Origin: Denitrovibrio sp.
GTDB taxonomy: Bacteria; Chrysiogenota; Deferribacteres; Deferribacterales; Geovibrionaceae
NCBI GenBank assembly: GCA_002869145.1
Contig: PKTM01000019.1
Coordinates: forward strand, 128,486 to 192,485
Length of the DNA stretch: 64,000 nt
Direction of reading: 5' to 3'
Shown: piece after piece, positions 1-8,601 of the stretch
How the letters are laid out: each line of letters starts with the position of its first letter
Position numbering within the stretch: the first letter of the stretch is position 1
Made by a program: the position numbers and the translations under genes
Notes under the pieces: generated by a model
Told to the model about the DNA's origin: nothing
Database searches by the model: none
What the model saw: the letters and a program-made list of their open reading frames with translations, nothing else

Positions 1-408
1 ACGTGAGAATGAGAACCCTGTCCCGCCTCCAGATTTATGTATGAGTGCAGTGTGTTTAACAGCTTCGAAGATACCTTCCAAAGTGTCTTCCACAGGAAGA
101 ACAAAACATGCTGATAGCTGCTGAAGCTCACGCCCTGCATTCATTAATGTAGGTGAGTTAGGAAGAAACCTGAGAGTTGCCATCTGATCATAAAAGTCTT
201 TTGCAGTTGCAATTATGTCTGCATCTTTATCGTAAAGTCTATCAGCCTCTGCAATATTCAGGGCGACTCTTCTGAACATGTCTATTGGCTTTTCAGTTGT
301 TTTCCCTTTATCGTCACGCTTAAGATACCTTTTTTCAAGGACTGTGATTGCGTTTTTAGTCAGTTCTGGTGTGTGAGAGAGAGCCTTTTCAATCTCCTTG
401 ATGCTCAT
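1..408 (-). CDS. nrdJ: Class II (adenosylcobalamin-dependent) ribonucleotide reductase, N-terminal part
   Basis: This partial gene runs off the left edge; 136 codons are visible. It starts at an ATG behind a strong GGAGG site. The translation has the ribonucleotide reductase block [13 protein letters not shown], the substrate-site cysteine context SACFVLPV, and [10 protein letters not shown], which is typical of the B12-dependent class II enzyme. That enzyme reduces ribonucleotides to deoxyribonucleotides with a cobalamin radical and needs no oxygen. The short N-terminus without an ATP-cone supports class II over class I. No cobalamin riboswitch is evident in the 250 bases upstream. The class assignment rests on the N-terminal quarter only. 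Confidence 0.88.
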   Translation of the reverse strand, partial: MSIKEIEKALSHTPELTKNAITVLEKRYLKRDDKGKTTEKPIDMFRRVALNIAEADRLYDKDADIIATAKDFYDQMATLRFLPNSPTLMNAGRELQQLSACFVLPVEDTLEGIFEAVKHTALIHKSGGGTGFSFSR

Positions 409-540
409 GGTTCCTCCGAAATCTAAAAAAATTAATGTGTAATGTTATATGCTCATTAAATCTTTGTAAAGTCACTTTATTAAAAAACATAAAAAACTGT
501 AAGTTGTTGATGGAACATATAAACCATTGGTGTTAAAGAC

Positions 541-563
541 ATAAAAATAGAAACTATTTTTAT
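541..563. repeat. Perfect 10-bp inverted repeat upstream of nrdJ
   Basis: The arms ATAAAAATAG and CTATTTTTAT are perfectly complementary around a 3-base AAA spacer. The repeat lies about 130 bases upstream of the nrdJ start and 95 bases downstream of the Rrf2 stop. It could be a regulator-binding palindrome or a weak AT-rich hairpin. It does not match the NrdR box, so no regulator is assigned. Confidence 0.5.
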
Positions 564-629
564 AACAGTTGTTCTGGTATGGCGAGAGTTTAAAAAATGA
601 CCGTTTCGTCAATACCGTCAAAATGATTG

Positions 630-648
630 CTGTAAACTGATTTTACAG
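630..648 (-). terminator. Hairpin just after the Rrf2 gene, possible weak terminator
   Basis: CTGTAAA and TTTACAG form a perfect 7-bp stem with a 5-base loop, 10 bases past the stop codon of the minus-strand Rrf2 gene. Only a short broken T-run follows on the minus strand, so it is at best a weak intrinsic terminator. Confidence 0.3.
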
Positions 649-658
649 GTGAGCAAAA

Positions 659-1063
659 TCAGTATTTTTCAGTCAGTTTTGCAAGTGTATAACTTTTAAG
701 CATTTCTATAAGACCTTCCTGTATATCGGTCCACATATTATGAGCAGTACATGAATGTACGAGTGAACAGAAGTCTTCATCGAATATGCATTTGTTCAGA
801 GAGATATCTCCCTCAATTGCAGTTATGATATCATAAACAGATATATCTGAAATCTTCTGAGCTACTTTGAAGCCGCCTTTCTTACCTCTTTCTGATGAGA
901 GTATTTCTGACTTGGCAAGATTTTGCAGTATTTTTCCCAAAAAACTGTCCGGAATCTCGCACTCCTGAGCGAGCTCAGATCTCATAAACGTTGTACCTGC
1001 TGGTTTGTGTGCCATATGTATAAGTGCTCTTATAGCGTAATCGCTGGCTCTGGTTACTTTCAT
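659..1063 (-). CDS. Rrf2-family transcriptional regulator, Fe-S type
   Basis: A 134-residue protein with the Rrf2 winged-helix layout: MKVTRASDYAIRAL at the N-terminus, a recognition helix near residues 27-50, and the wing motif RGKKGGF at about 59-65. Cysteines 92, 99 and 105 are spaced C-X6-C-X5-C, in the place where IscR and NsrR bind an Fe-S cluster, so it probably senses Fe-S status, redox state or nitric oxide. The spacing matches neither IscR (X5, X5) nor Bacillus NsrR (X7, X5), so no finer name is given. The start has a GGAGG site. It is a single gene, divergent from the tRNA-proB unit. Confidence 0.9.
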   Translation of the reverse strand: MKVTRASDYAIRALIHMAHKPAGTTFMRSELAQECEIPDSFLGKILQNLAKSEILSSERGKKGGFKVAQKISDISVYDIITAIEGDISLNKCIFDEDFCSLVHSCTAHNMWTDIQEGLIEMLKSYTLAKLTEKY

Positions 1064-1214
1064 TATTGCCCTCCGGAACTAATGAGATTATTTTCGTGTA
1101 AATATAGCGTATGTAAAGATACTATTCAACTCTAAATTTGATTTTGATGATTTTAAGAATCAAACCATTCTTTTATATTTTTATAAGCAGGTTTAAAATA
1201 TTTTAAGAAATTGC

Positions 1215-1243
1215 TTGACAAGTATGGGTAAATAATTTAATAA
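1215..1243 (+). promoter_or_regulatory. Sigma-70 type promoter of tRNA-Gln
   Basis: A perfect -35 hexamer TTGACA at 1215-1220 is followed, after exactly 17 bases, by TAATAA at 1238-1243. The tRNA begins 17 bases after the -10. Because no terminator separates tRNA and proB, this promoter probably also drives the proBA-nadD operon. Confidence 0.75.
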
Positions 1244-1259
1244 TTTCACCCTGTTTTGC

Positions 1260-1335
1260 AGGGGTATAGCCAAATTGGCAAGGCATCTGGTTTTGGTCCA
1301 GTGTACTGCAGGTTCGAGTCCTGCTACCCCTGCCA
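1260..1335 (+). tRNA. tRNA-Gln (anticodon TTG), CCA encoded
   Basis: The acceptor arms AGGGGTA and TACCCCT pair over 7 bp, a GGTTCGAGTCC T-arm is present, and the gene encodes its own 3' CCA. The anticodon loop TTTTGGT gives anticodon TTG, reading CAA and, by wobble, CAG. One mismatch lies at the top of the anticodon stem (T27 against T43). It sits directly upstream of proB. Confidence 0.95.
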
Positions 1336-1376
1336 TTTATATCTATAAATAGCTGTGTTTCAGCTAAGTCAAAAAA

Positions 1377-2519
1377 ATGCGCAAACTACCTAAAATTGAA
1401 ACTCTTGTTGTTAAAGTCGGAAGCAACATCCTTACTAACTTTGATAAAGGTGTGAACCTTGACTTTATTTCAGGTTTTGTCAGCTCTTTGAGTGAAGCCA
1501 GAAAAGAAATCAAAAACATTGTAATAGTCTCCTCTGGTGCGGTTAGTGCAGGTTTTAAACTGCTAGGCTTCAGGGAACGTCCTCAGAGCATTACTGACAA
1601 ACAAGCATGCGCAGCTGTAGGTCAGTCCAGGCTTATCTGGGAATACGAAAGAGAGTTTGAAAAATTCGGTGTAACTGCCGGTCAGATTCTTATCACAAAA
1701 GATGACCTGTCAAACAGACGCAGATACCTGAACGCCAGATATACCATCAGAAGACTTCTTGAGCTTAACGTTATACCTATCATAAACGAAAACGACTCTG
1801 TTGTTATTGAAGAGCTGAAACATATAGAGAACTTCAGTGACAACGATAACCTTTCAGCACTGGTGAGCGGGCTCATCGGAGCTGATATGCTGCTCATTTT
1901 GTCCGATGTTGAAGGGCTTTACGATAAGAATCCGGCAGATTTTGATGATGCTGTACGCATTCCTGAAGTGAAATACATCAACGAAGACCTGAAGAACGTT
2001 GCAGGGGACTCTGTTTCCGGTGTTGGCACGGGCGGGATGAAATCAAAGCTTGAGGCCGCCGGAAAAGCACTCGATGCGGGTTGTTATGTGGGGATAATAA
2101 ACGGACGGAAACTTGAAAACATACAGGCTTTTTTGAATGGTGAAGATGTAGGTACTTTTTTCAGTCATATCGAAGACCCTTTTAACCGACGAAAACACTG
2201 GATTGCTTACGCTGCTGGTGTTTCAGGTGAGCTCCATGTTGACAAAGGTGCAGTTAATGCCCTTATTAATAAAAAGACGTCGCTTCTCCCTTCCGGTGTT
2301 ACAATGGTTAAGGGTATTTTCGGAATGGGCGATGTGGTAGCTGTTTACGGTCCTGACGGCAAAGAGGTTGCCAGGGGGAAGGTTCGCTACACATCTGAGG
2401 ACGCTGACAGGATAAAAGGCAAAAAATCTTCTGACATACCTGACGTTTTAGGGTATAAGTTTACAGACGAGATTATTCACCGGGATGATCTGGTTGTAAC
2501 CGTAAGCAATGGAGTCTGA
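1377..2519 (+). CDS. proB: Glutamate 5-kinase
   Basis: ProB phosphorylates L-glutamate to glutamyl 5-phosphate, the first step of proline synthesis, in the cytoplasm. At 380 residues it has the usual two-domain form: an amino-acid kinase domain (about 1-255, with VVKVGSNIL at the start, VSSGAVSAG, the substrate loop INENDSV and the GTGGMKSKL motif) and a C-terminal PUA domain (about 275-355). It starts 41 bases after tRNA-Gln; the ribosome site is weak, so the start rests on family alignment. proA follows after 2 bases. Control by proline feedback on the kinase is known for the family. Confidence 0.97.
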   Translation: MRKLPKIETLVVKVGSNILTNFDKGVNLDFISGFVSSLSEARKEIKNIVIVSSGAVSAGFKLLGFRERPQSITDKQACAAVGQSRLIWEYEREFEKFGVTAGQILITKDDLSNRRRYLNARYTIRRLLELNVIPIINENDSVVIEELKHIENFSDNDNLSALVSGLIGADMLLILSDVEGLYDKNPADFDDAVRIPEVKYINEDLKNVAGDSVSGVGTGGMKSKLEAAGKALDAGCYVGIINGRKLENIQAFLNGEDVGTFFSHIEDPFNRRKHWIAYAAGVSGELHVDKGAVNALINKKTSLLPSGVTMVKGIFGMGDVVAVYGPDGKEVARGKVRYTSEDADRIKGKKSSDIPDVLGYKFTDEIIHRDDLVVTVSNGV

Positions 2520-2521
2520 TT

Positions 2522-3757
2522 ATGCTTGATGAGATGTTTAAAAAAGCAAAAGAAGCCTCATATGTACTTATGAGCATTAATACAGATATAAAAGATAAAG
2601 CTCTGGCATCAATAGCTGAGAAGCTTGACAAGTGCCGGGATGAAATAAAAAGAGTAAACGATAAAGATATAAAATACGCGAAACAGAACAATCTGTCCGA
2701 CGCTATGATAGACAGGCTTTTGCTTGATGATAAGACTATAGACGGCATGATTAAGGCTGTTAACGACATAAAAGCTCAGGTAGATCCTGTGGGTAAAGTT
2801 GTGGACGGCTTCAAAAGACCAAACGGACTATACATCACAAAGGTGAAGGTTCCTCTTGGTGTTGTTGGCATTATATTCGAATCCAGACCCAACGTTACCA
2901 TAGACGCCGCAGCGCTCTGCTTAAAATCAGGCAATGTTTCAGTGCTCAGGGGCGGGAAGGAAGCTGTTCACTCTAACACTTATCTGGGAAAACTGATGAA
3001 AGAGGCAGTGTCCGAGGCTGGTCTGCCGGAAGCATGTGTGAATATTATTGAAGACACTGACAGGGCAGTAGTTATGGAGATGCTGAAAGCTAAAGAGCAT
3101 ATAGATATCATGGTGCCCAGGGGTGGAAAAGGTCTTATTGACTTCTGCACAGAGCATTCTCTTATACCGCTTGTTAAACATGATGATGGCATATGTCATG
3201 TATTTATAGATGAACATGCAAACATAGATATGGCAGCTGCTATAGCTGTTAATGCAAAATGTCAGCGCCCCGGAGTGTGCAACGCCATGGAGACACTCCT
3301 TGTGCATCAGTCAGTTGCACAGAAGATACTTCCGAAGCTTGTGAGCGAATATGCTAAGTATGATGTTGAGCTTCGAGGATGCGAACGGACTGCAAAAATA
3401 ATAAAATGCAAGGATGCCACAGAGGAAGACTGGAAGACAGAGTACCTTGATTACATCCTTTCAATAAAGATTGTCTCAGATATATCAGAGGCTATTGAAC
3501 ACATTAACAAATATGGCTCTAAGCACTCTGAAAGCATAGTCACAGAAAACTATACCAACAGCGAAATGTTTCTGAACATGGTTGATGCTGCTGCTGTTTA
3601 TGTAAATGCATCTACCAGATGGACCGACGGCGGTGAGTTCGGCATGGGAGCTGAGATAGGTATCAGCACACAAAAACTTCACTGCAGAGGCCCTATGGGC
3701 GCAGACGATCTGACCACTACCAAATATAGGGTTTATGGTCAGGGACAGATAAAATAA
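2522..3757 (+). CDS. proA: Glutamate-5-semialdehyde dehydrogenase (gamma-glutamyl phosphate reductase)
   Basis: ProA reduces glutamyl 5-phosphate with NADPH to glutamate semialdehyde, which cyclises towards proline. The 411-residue protein spans the aldehyde-dehydrogenase-like fold typical of ProA (usual length about 415). Recognisable blocks are PLGVVGIIFESRPNVT, the catalytic cysteine region AKCQRPGVCNAMETLL, and the C-terminal RWTDGGEFGMGAEIGIST. It is translationally close to proB (2-base gap), as the unstable intermediate is channelled between the two enzymes. nadD begins 1 base after its stop. Confidence 0.97.
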   Translation: MLDEMFKKAKEASYVLMSINTDIKDKALASIAEKLDKCRDEIKRVNDKDIKYAKQNNLSDAMIDRLLLDDKTIDGMIKAVNDIKAQVDPVGKVVDGFKRPNGLYITKVKVPLGVVGIIFESRPNVTIDAAALCLKSGNVSVLRGGKEAVHSNTYLGKLMKEAVSEAGLPEACVNIIEDTDRAVVMEMLKAKEHIDIMVPRGGKGLIDFCTEHSLIPLVKHDDGICHVFIDEHANIDMAAAIAVNAKCQRPGVCNAMETLLVHQSVAQKILPKLVSEYAKYDVELRGCERTAKIIKCKDATEEDWKTEYLDYILSIKIVSDISEAIEHINKYGSKHSESIVTENYTNSEMFLNMVDAAAVYVNASTRWTDGGEFGMGAEIGISTQKLHCRGPMGADDLTTTKYRVYGQGQIK

Positions 3758-3758
3758 G

Positions 3759-4397
3759 GTGAGAACAGCTCTTTTCGGGGGAACTTTCAACCCCATTCAC
3801 ATAGGACATCTTGCTCTGGCTGAGAAAGTGGCGGACAGTTTTAAAATTGACCGTATGCTTCTGATCCCGTCCAAGATACCTCCGCACAAAACTGGAAATG
3901 TCATACCGTCAGATATGCGTTTTGAGATGGTGCGGATGTGTGCAAAACTTCTTGGTGAGCGGTTTCACGTTTCAGATTTTGAAACAAGTAACGAAGGGGT
4001 TTCCTACACCCTTTTAACGCTTAAGCACTTCAGAGAAAAATATCCTGAAGATGAAATATTCTTTGCCTGCGGGGCGGATATTTTTGCCACAATAGAAAAA
4101 TGGCATAGATATAGCGAGCTTTTTGACTATGTTAATTTCATAGTTGTGAGGCGTTCTATGATTTCTTTTGGAAAAATGCTTGAAGCTGTGCCAGAATGGC
4201 TGCATGATAAGGTAATAACAGAAGACCAGTACAGCGGTGAAAAATCTGGAAAGATCATCCTGTATGAAATGCCCCCCGTTGATGTCTCCAGTACAGATAT
4301 TCGGGATGCATTAGAAGCGAGCTACCGTAAGGCAAATCTGCCTGATGTAGTTTATGAATATATTTCCGAAAATGGACTCTATAGGGGAGATGAATGA
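3759..4397 (+). CDS. nadD: Nicotinate-nucleotide adenylyltransferase
   Basis: NadD adenylates nicotinate mononucleotide to deamido-NAD in the NAD pathway. The 212-residue protein opens with GGTFNPIHIGHL, the (H/T)xGH nucleotidyltransferase motif, has the loop LIPSKIPPHK, and ends with the phosphate-binding SSTDIRDAL (ISSTxIR type). It starts with GTG one base after the proA stop, so its translation is probably coupled. Its TGA overlaps the rsfS ATG (ATGA). The nadD-rsfS pairing is common in bacteria. Confidence 0.95.
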   Translation: MRTALFGGTFNPIHIGHLALAEKVADSFKIDRMLLIPSKIPPHKTGNVIPSDMRFEMVRMCAKLLGERFHVSDFETSNEGVSYTLLTLKHFREKYPEDEIFFACGADIFATIEKWHRYSELFDYVNFIVVRRSMISFGKMLEAVPEWLHDKVITEDQYSGEKSGKIILYEMPPVDVSSTDIRDALEASYRKANLPDVVYEYISENGLYRGDE

Positions 4398-4738
4398 AAG
4401 ACCGAACCATGCTTGATTTAATAGTAAAAGAACTTTTGGAGCGTAAAACAGAAGATATTGCATCTTTTTATGTTGCTCCTGTCAGCAGTATGGCTGACTT
4501 TATCGTAATAGGTACTGCTACATCCGAACCGCACGTAAACGCAATTGCGGAGCATCTGCTGGAAAACATGAAAGCGAAAGAGATAAGACCCTTTGCAGTA
4601 GAAGGTAAGGGGCGTTCAAGATGGGTATGTCTTGATTTCGGTGAAGTTATGGTTCATCTCATGTGTAAATCTGAAAGGGATTATTATAATCTTGAGGCTA
4701 TATGGGGCGGATGCGAGAAAATAACGATTCAGGAATAG
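4394..4738 (+). CDS. rsfS: Ribosomal silencing factor RsfS
   Basis: RsfS (Iojap/DUF143 family) binds ribosomal protein L14 and blocks joining of the subunits when nutrients are low. The 114-residue protein is normal length. The family core is clear: the SSMADFIVIGTATS strand-loop, the GKGRSRWVCLDFG block and VMVHLMCKSERDYYNLEAIWGG. Its start overlaps the nadD stop. Its own last 37 bases overlap the next gene in another frame. Confidence 0.95.
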   Translation: MKDRTMLDLIVKELLERKTEDIASFYVAPVSSMADFIVIGTATSEPHVNAIAEHLLENMKAKEIRPFAVEGKGRSRWVCLDFGEVMVHLMCKSERDYYNLEAIWGGCEKITIQE

Positions 4739-5001
4739 TCACTGTTCGGCAAGAGATATCAGGCTTTATAAAAGAAGCTCCGGCTACGGCCAGGGACATT
4801 TCAAAGGCCGTTGGCATCACAGAAAAGGATGCATACTATCATCTTGAGCAGATTTCAAAGAAATTCGGTAAAGATTTGAAGGTGATACTTCCTGAGTGCA
4901 GAAAATGCGGATTTACCTTTAGTAAAAAATTTGGTAAGCCGTCAAAGTGCCCTGAGTGTAACGAGACATTGATAACCGAACCCGAATATTATATCAAGTG
5001 A
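4702..5001 (+). CDS. HTH and zinc-ribbon predicted transcriptional regulator (COG3357-like)
   Basis: A 99-residue protein with a winged-helix-like segment (about 12-60; ARDISKAVGITEKDAYYHLE) and a C-terminal zinc ribbon whose cysteines form CRKCGF and CPECNE. This matches the small HTH plus zinc-ribbon proteins of COG3357; the target is unknown. The start at 4702 has a TGAGG site 4 bases upstream and overlaps rsfS by 37 bases; a second ATG lies at 4711. It belongs to the proBA-nadD transcript. A 79-base gap then precedes trmL. Confidence 0.75.
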   Translation: MGRMRENNDSGIVTVRQEISGFIKEAPATARDISKAVGITEKDAYYHLEQISKKFGKDLKVILPECRKCGFTFSKKFGKPSKCPECNETLITEPEYYIK

Positions 5002-5080
5002 ATCAAAGAGGTCTGAAAAGAGCATGTGTAGAATTTCACTTACTTTAACCTATGGCTCAATCTTTGGCGTAAAATAAAGA

Positions 5081-5590
5081 ATGTTAAATATAGTTCTGTA
5101 CGAACCTGAAATCCCACAGAATACTGGCAATATCGGCCGTTTTTGTGTAGGCACAGACAGCAGGCTTATTTTAGTTGGCAAACTGGGATTTTCTCTGGAC
5201 GACAAGCATGTGAAGAGGGCTGGGCTTGACTACTGGAGCAGTGTGAATTTGCTGCATCTGCCTAGTCTGGAAACGTTTTTCGAGGAATTTCCTTGTGAGA
5301 AACACCCTTACGCATTTCTTTCAAAATTTGCATCAAAACTTTACACCGAAATCCCCCATGAGGACGAAAACCTTATGGTGATTTTCGGGCGTGAAACCTC
5401 CGGTCTGCCTGATATGATAGCGGAAAAGTATAATTAAAATCTTTACCGCATACCTTCAACAGGCAAAGTTCGAAGTTTTAATCTTTCAAACACAGTGGCG
5501 CTTGTGGGTTTTGATATAATAAGAAGGCGTGATTTTAAAGGGCTGGACATGGAGTGGAAGGGCAAACAAACAGGTGAAACATATGCTTAG
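5081..5590 (+). pseudogene. trmL: tRNA (cytidine/uridine-2'-O-)-methyltransferase TrmL, with in-frame stop
   Basis: TrmL is a SPOUT-class enzyme that 2'-O-methylates the wobble base of some leucine tRNAs. The N-terminal part has LYEPEIPQNTGNIGR and, further on, the SAM-site loop FGRETSGLP. A TAA at 5435-5437 (codon 119) interrupts it. The same frame then continues with the knot motif LYRIPSTGKVRSFNLSNTVA, which is essential for SAM binding, to a TAG at 5588-5590, giving 169 residues in all. No frameshift is needed. If the stop is real, the product lacks its C-terminal knot strand and should be inactive. The end overlaps the mqnA start by 8 bases. Confidence 0.88.
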
Positions 5591-6368
5591 GATAGGTCAG
5601 ATCGATTATGCAAATGTGTACCCAATATTTCACCATCTGGAAAAGCTGAATAGATACAAAATGGTGAAAGGTGTACCTTCCTTCCTAAACAAAGCGATCA
5701 GAGAGGGTGGTGTGGATGCTGCCTTTTGCAGCAGTATAGAATATGCCAGATACCCAGAGAAGTACTTTGTGCTTCCTAATATATCTATAAGCAGTATAGA
5801 CAAGGTCAGGTCCGTAATGCTTTTCTCAAAAAAACCTATAGAGGAACTAGCAGGAACTGAGATATTTTTAACGGGCGAATAAGGAACTTCAGTGGTGCTT
5901 TTTGAGATTCTGATGCGTGAGAAATTCGGCATCAAACACACCTTTACCACTGAAAACAATGATACTGAGGCCAAGGTTTTAATTGGTGATAAAGCACTTT
6001 TCAGCACATATAACGGTGACTGGGAATATGTATACGACCTTGGTACACTTTGGCGTGAATTTACCGGTCTGCCGTTTGTCTTTGCTTTGTGGATAGTTCG
6101 CAAAGAGACAGCACAGGAGCATTACTCAGAAGTGGCTGAGTTTACCAGAACACTTATAGATATAAAGAATGACAGCAAAAAAAATCTTGCTGCGCTGCTT
6201 GATCATTATCAGTTCAAAGGGCTCAGCTCTTATCAGATTATAGACTACTGGGAGATAATCAATTATGAGCTGTCAGAAAGTCACATACAGGGCCTGCTCA
6301 AATACTTCAGCTTTGCAGTAAAAATTGGACGATTGAAAAAGATTCCGGCACTAGAATTTTTTATCTAA
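5583..6368 (+). pseudogene. mqnA: Chorismate dehydratase MqnA (futalosine menaquinone pathway), with in-frame stop
   Basis: MqnA dehydrates chorismate to 3-[(1-carboxyvinyl)oxy]benzoate, the first step of futalosine-route menaquinone synthesis. The likely start is the ATG at 5583 (MLRIGQIDYANVYPIF). A TAA at 5880-5882 (codon 100) falls just before GTSVVLFEIL, where homologues have S-x-T-S; a serine codon TCA changed to TAA would explain it. The frame continues intact for 161 more codons (LGTLWREFTGLPFVFALW is a family hallmark) to 6368. The intact mqnE at 54478 implies that the pathway is in use, so loss of this gene would be surprising. Confidence 0.9.
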
Positions 6369-6387
6369 TTGCTGTATAGAGTTATAT

Positions 6388-6993
6388 ATGAAGGCAAAAA
6401 CAGATTTCTTATACTACATCACTGCTGCATTACTGGTAGTTACATCATATTTCTTTTTTGACCTGCCGGTCATTAATTTTTTCAAACCGTTGAAAAATAC
6501 TTTCACGTATGATTTTTTCAAAGTGGTTACTGAGTTTGGCAGAGCAGAATATCAGATAGTTCCTGCTATTTTGGTTTATATAGTCTTTCGCAAAAAACGG
6601 CCATTTGTTGCTAAGATTGGTCTTGCCGTTGCGCTCTCTTCAGCACTTGCAGGGCTTTCCACAGATGTTATCAAGTTCATAGTGGGTAGATACAGGCCAT
6701 CAATGTATTTCTCTGAAGGGCTGTACGGTTTTGCTTTTTTCGAATATAAATATGCAATGGTCTCATTTCCTTCGGGGCATTCATCAACGGCTCTAGGGGC
6801 TCTTGGACTGCTTTCACTGGTTTTCAAGAGGTTTCGATGGGTGTTTCTAAGTATTGGCGCTATGATAGCTCTTAGCAGGGTTGTGACACTGCATCATTAT
6901 TTCAGTGATATTATAGCAGGTTCAGCCATAGGTATGGCATCTGCTATTTTTATATATAATAAAATGAAACTTTACAAAGGTACAAAAGAGTGA
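6388..6993 (+). CDS. PAP2-family membrane phosphatase
   Basis: A 201-residue polytopic membrane protein with all three PAP2 signatures: KFIVGRYRP, PSGHSS and SRVVTLHHYFSD. These enzymes remove phosphate from lipid phosphates such as undecaprenyl pyrophosphate, phosphatidylglycerol phosphate or lipid A. About six hydrophobic segments are visible. Its stop overlaps the GTG start of an ArnT-like glycosyltransferase, so a role in lipid A or carrier-lipid dephosphorylation is plausible. The exact substrate cannot be read from the sequence. Confidence 0.88.
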   Translation: MKAKTDFLYYITAALLVVTSYFFFDLPVINFFKPLKNTFTYDFFKVVTEFGRAEYQIVPAILVYIVFRKKRPFVAKIGLAVALSSALAGLSTDVIKFIVGRYRPSMYFSEGLYGFAFFEYKYAMVSFPSGHSSTALGALGLLSLVFKRFRWVFLSIGAMIALSRVVTLHHYFSDIIAGSAIGMASAIFIYNKMKLYKGTKE

Positions 6994-8561
6994 AAAAGAT
7001 ATTTGACTTCCCCAGAACATGTTTTGCTTTTGTAATAGCCATGCAGACAGCCTTTCTTATAAACTCTCGTGCACTCTGGTTTTCTGACGAGATAAGATAT
7101 GCTAACGCATATTCAAACCTTACCAGTATGGGCAAATGGGTAGTTCTTTACCTGAACGGTGACCCATATCCAGACAAGCCTCCTTTTTATTTCTGGACGG
7201 TTTACATTGTACAGAGCATAAGCAATCTGGACATCCCGTCGGCAATGTTTCTTGCATCTGCTGTGACAGGGTTTCTTTACCTGCTAGCTCACTATTATTT
7301 TTCTATGACAGTCACACAAGATAAGAAGATAAGCCTTATCTCAGGAATGATACTTCTTTCAAACTTTTACTTTATGGGGCTTTTGAACTATATAAGGATG
7401 GATATTCTCTTTAGCGCGCTGATCATCCTCAGCTTCACTTTCATGTATAAGTTCATCATGTCATCTTCACCGAAATATGTGTATATATCTTATATCGTTG
7501 CATCTTTCGCAGCTCTGACAAAGGGGCCTTTGGCATGTGTATTGCCTGTAATGTTTTATTTTTTCGCAGTTATTATCTTTCGACAATACAGAATGCTGCT
7601 GAACAAGCATTTTTACATAGGGATGGCTGTGACGATGGTGCCCATTCTGGGTTGGCTGTTAGCAATAATCGCTATAGAGGGGTACGATTTCCTGGCGGAT
7701 CTTATATATACACAAGTGTACAAACGTGCTGTGGACACATGGCATCACGCTGAGCCTTTTTATTACTACACATACGCTCTTTCACTTGCATGGCTACCCT
7801 GGGTTCTTATTATATTTACCTCCGGTTTCAGAGAGCTTAAAGACTTGTCCGCTGGCTTTTTCAAAAGAGGCAGGGGTGAGAAATATGTCATTATAGCAAT
7901 AGTTTCAACGTTTGTTCTGCTCTCTATGCTCAGTGGAAAGATCGCCATATACACTCTGCCTATCTTTTCGCCGATAGCTATATATTTTGCCTGGCTTTTT
8001 TTAAGAACAAACCGCAGAAGAGTTTTCTGGAAGGCGGTCAGTATACTTTTTGTTTTACTGGCAGTTGTAATATTATTTATAAATTTTGTTCCAGAGGTTC
8101 CCCCTGAGGTATCAGGAAACATCATTACAGGCTTTGCCTCACTTATTGCTGCGGGTTTTATATGGCGGATATCAGAAAAGGAGGCTCTTAGCTCTCTTTT
8201 GAGTTTTGTGCTGATTATAACTCTCTTTTTCAATGTAATGGGGCTTAAGCTGATCCCAAGTCTGGATATAATTATGAGCCCTAAAAAACAGGCGACACTT
8301 ATGAAAGAATACATTGCCGAAGGTTATAAACCTGTTGCCTATAAAGTTTACTCAGGACTTTACACATTCTATGCCGGCAGTAATGTCTATGAAACAAAAG
8401 ACCTTAATGAAGTGGGCGAGATGCTGGTTTCAGACAAAAAGATAGTTGTGGGTATGGCTGAGAAGCACTGGAGACGCTGGGAAGAACGCCCTGAAGGTAT
8501 GAAGATTGTGGACAGCCAGTGGGTTGCAGGCAGGGAATATTTACTGTTGCTGAATAAATAA
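6990..8561 (+). CDS. ArnT/PMT-family membrane glycosyltransferase
   Basis: A 523-residue integral membrane protein of the GT83/PMT type. Near the N-terminus the first periplasmic loop carries the acidic motif WFSDEIRYA and the PDKPPFYFW block seen in ArnT-like enzymes, followed by about ten hydrophobic segments and a soluble C-terminal domain from about residue 430. Such enzymes move a sugar from undecaprenyl phosphate to lipid A or another periplasmic acceptor. It starts with GTG, overlapping the PAP2 stop, and ends before a strong bidirectional terminator. A second relative lies at 11491. The transferred sugar is unknown. Confidence 0.82.
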   Translation: MKKIFDFPRTCFAFVIAMQTAFLINSRALWFSDEIRYANAYSNLTSMGKWVVLYLNGDPYPDKPPFYFWTVYIVQSISNLDIPSAMFLASAVTGFLYLLAHYYFSMTVTQDKKISLISGMILLSNFYFMGLLNYIRMDILFSALIILSFTFMYKFIMSSSPKYVYISYIVASFAALTKGPLACVLPVMFYFFAVIIFRQYRMLLNKHFYIGMAVTMVPILGWLLAIIAIEGYDFLADLIYTQVYKRAVDTWHHAEPFYYYTYALSLAWLPWVLIIFTSGFRELKDLSAGFFKRGRGEKYVIIAIVSTFVLLSMLSGKIAIYTLPIFSPIAIYFAWLFLRTNRRRVFWKAVSILFVLLAVVILFINFVPEVPPEVSGNIITGFASLIAAGFIWRISEKEALSSLLSFVLIITLFFNVMGLKLIPSLDIIMSPKKQATLMKEYIAEGYKPVAYKVYSGLYTFYAGSNVYETKDLNEVGEMLVSDKKIVVGMAEKHWRRWEERPEGMKIVDSQWVAGREYLLLLNK

Positions 8562-8601
8562 ACCTTTAAAGGCACAGACGAAATAATTATACAAATAAAA
8601 A

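Noticed and set aside
1260-1335. tRNA-Gln as a natural suppressor of the in-frame stops
   Set aside because: Anticodon TTG could misread TAA or TAG at low rate but not TGA, and homologues have serine or glutamate at some of the sites. There is no sign of an altered anticodon.
5026-5079. A 17-codon frame between the zinc-ribbon gene and trmL
   Set aside because: Too short, no ribosome site, no regulatory context.
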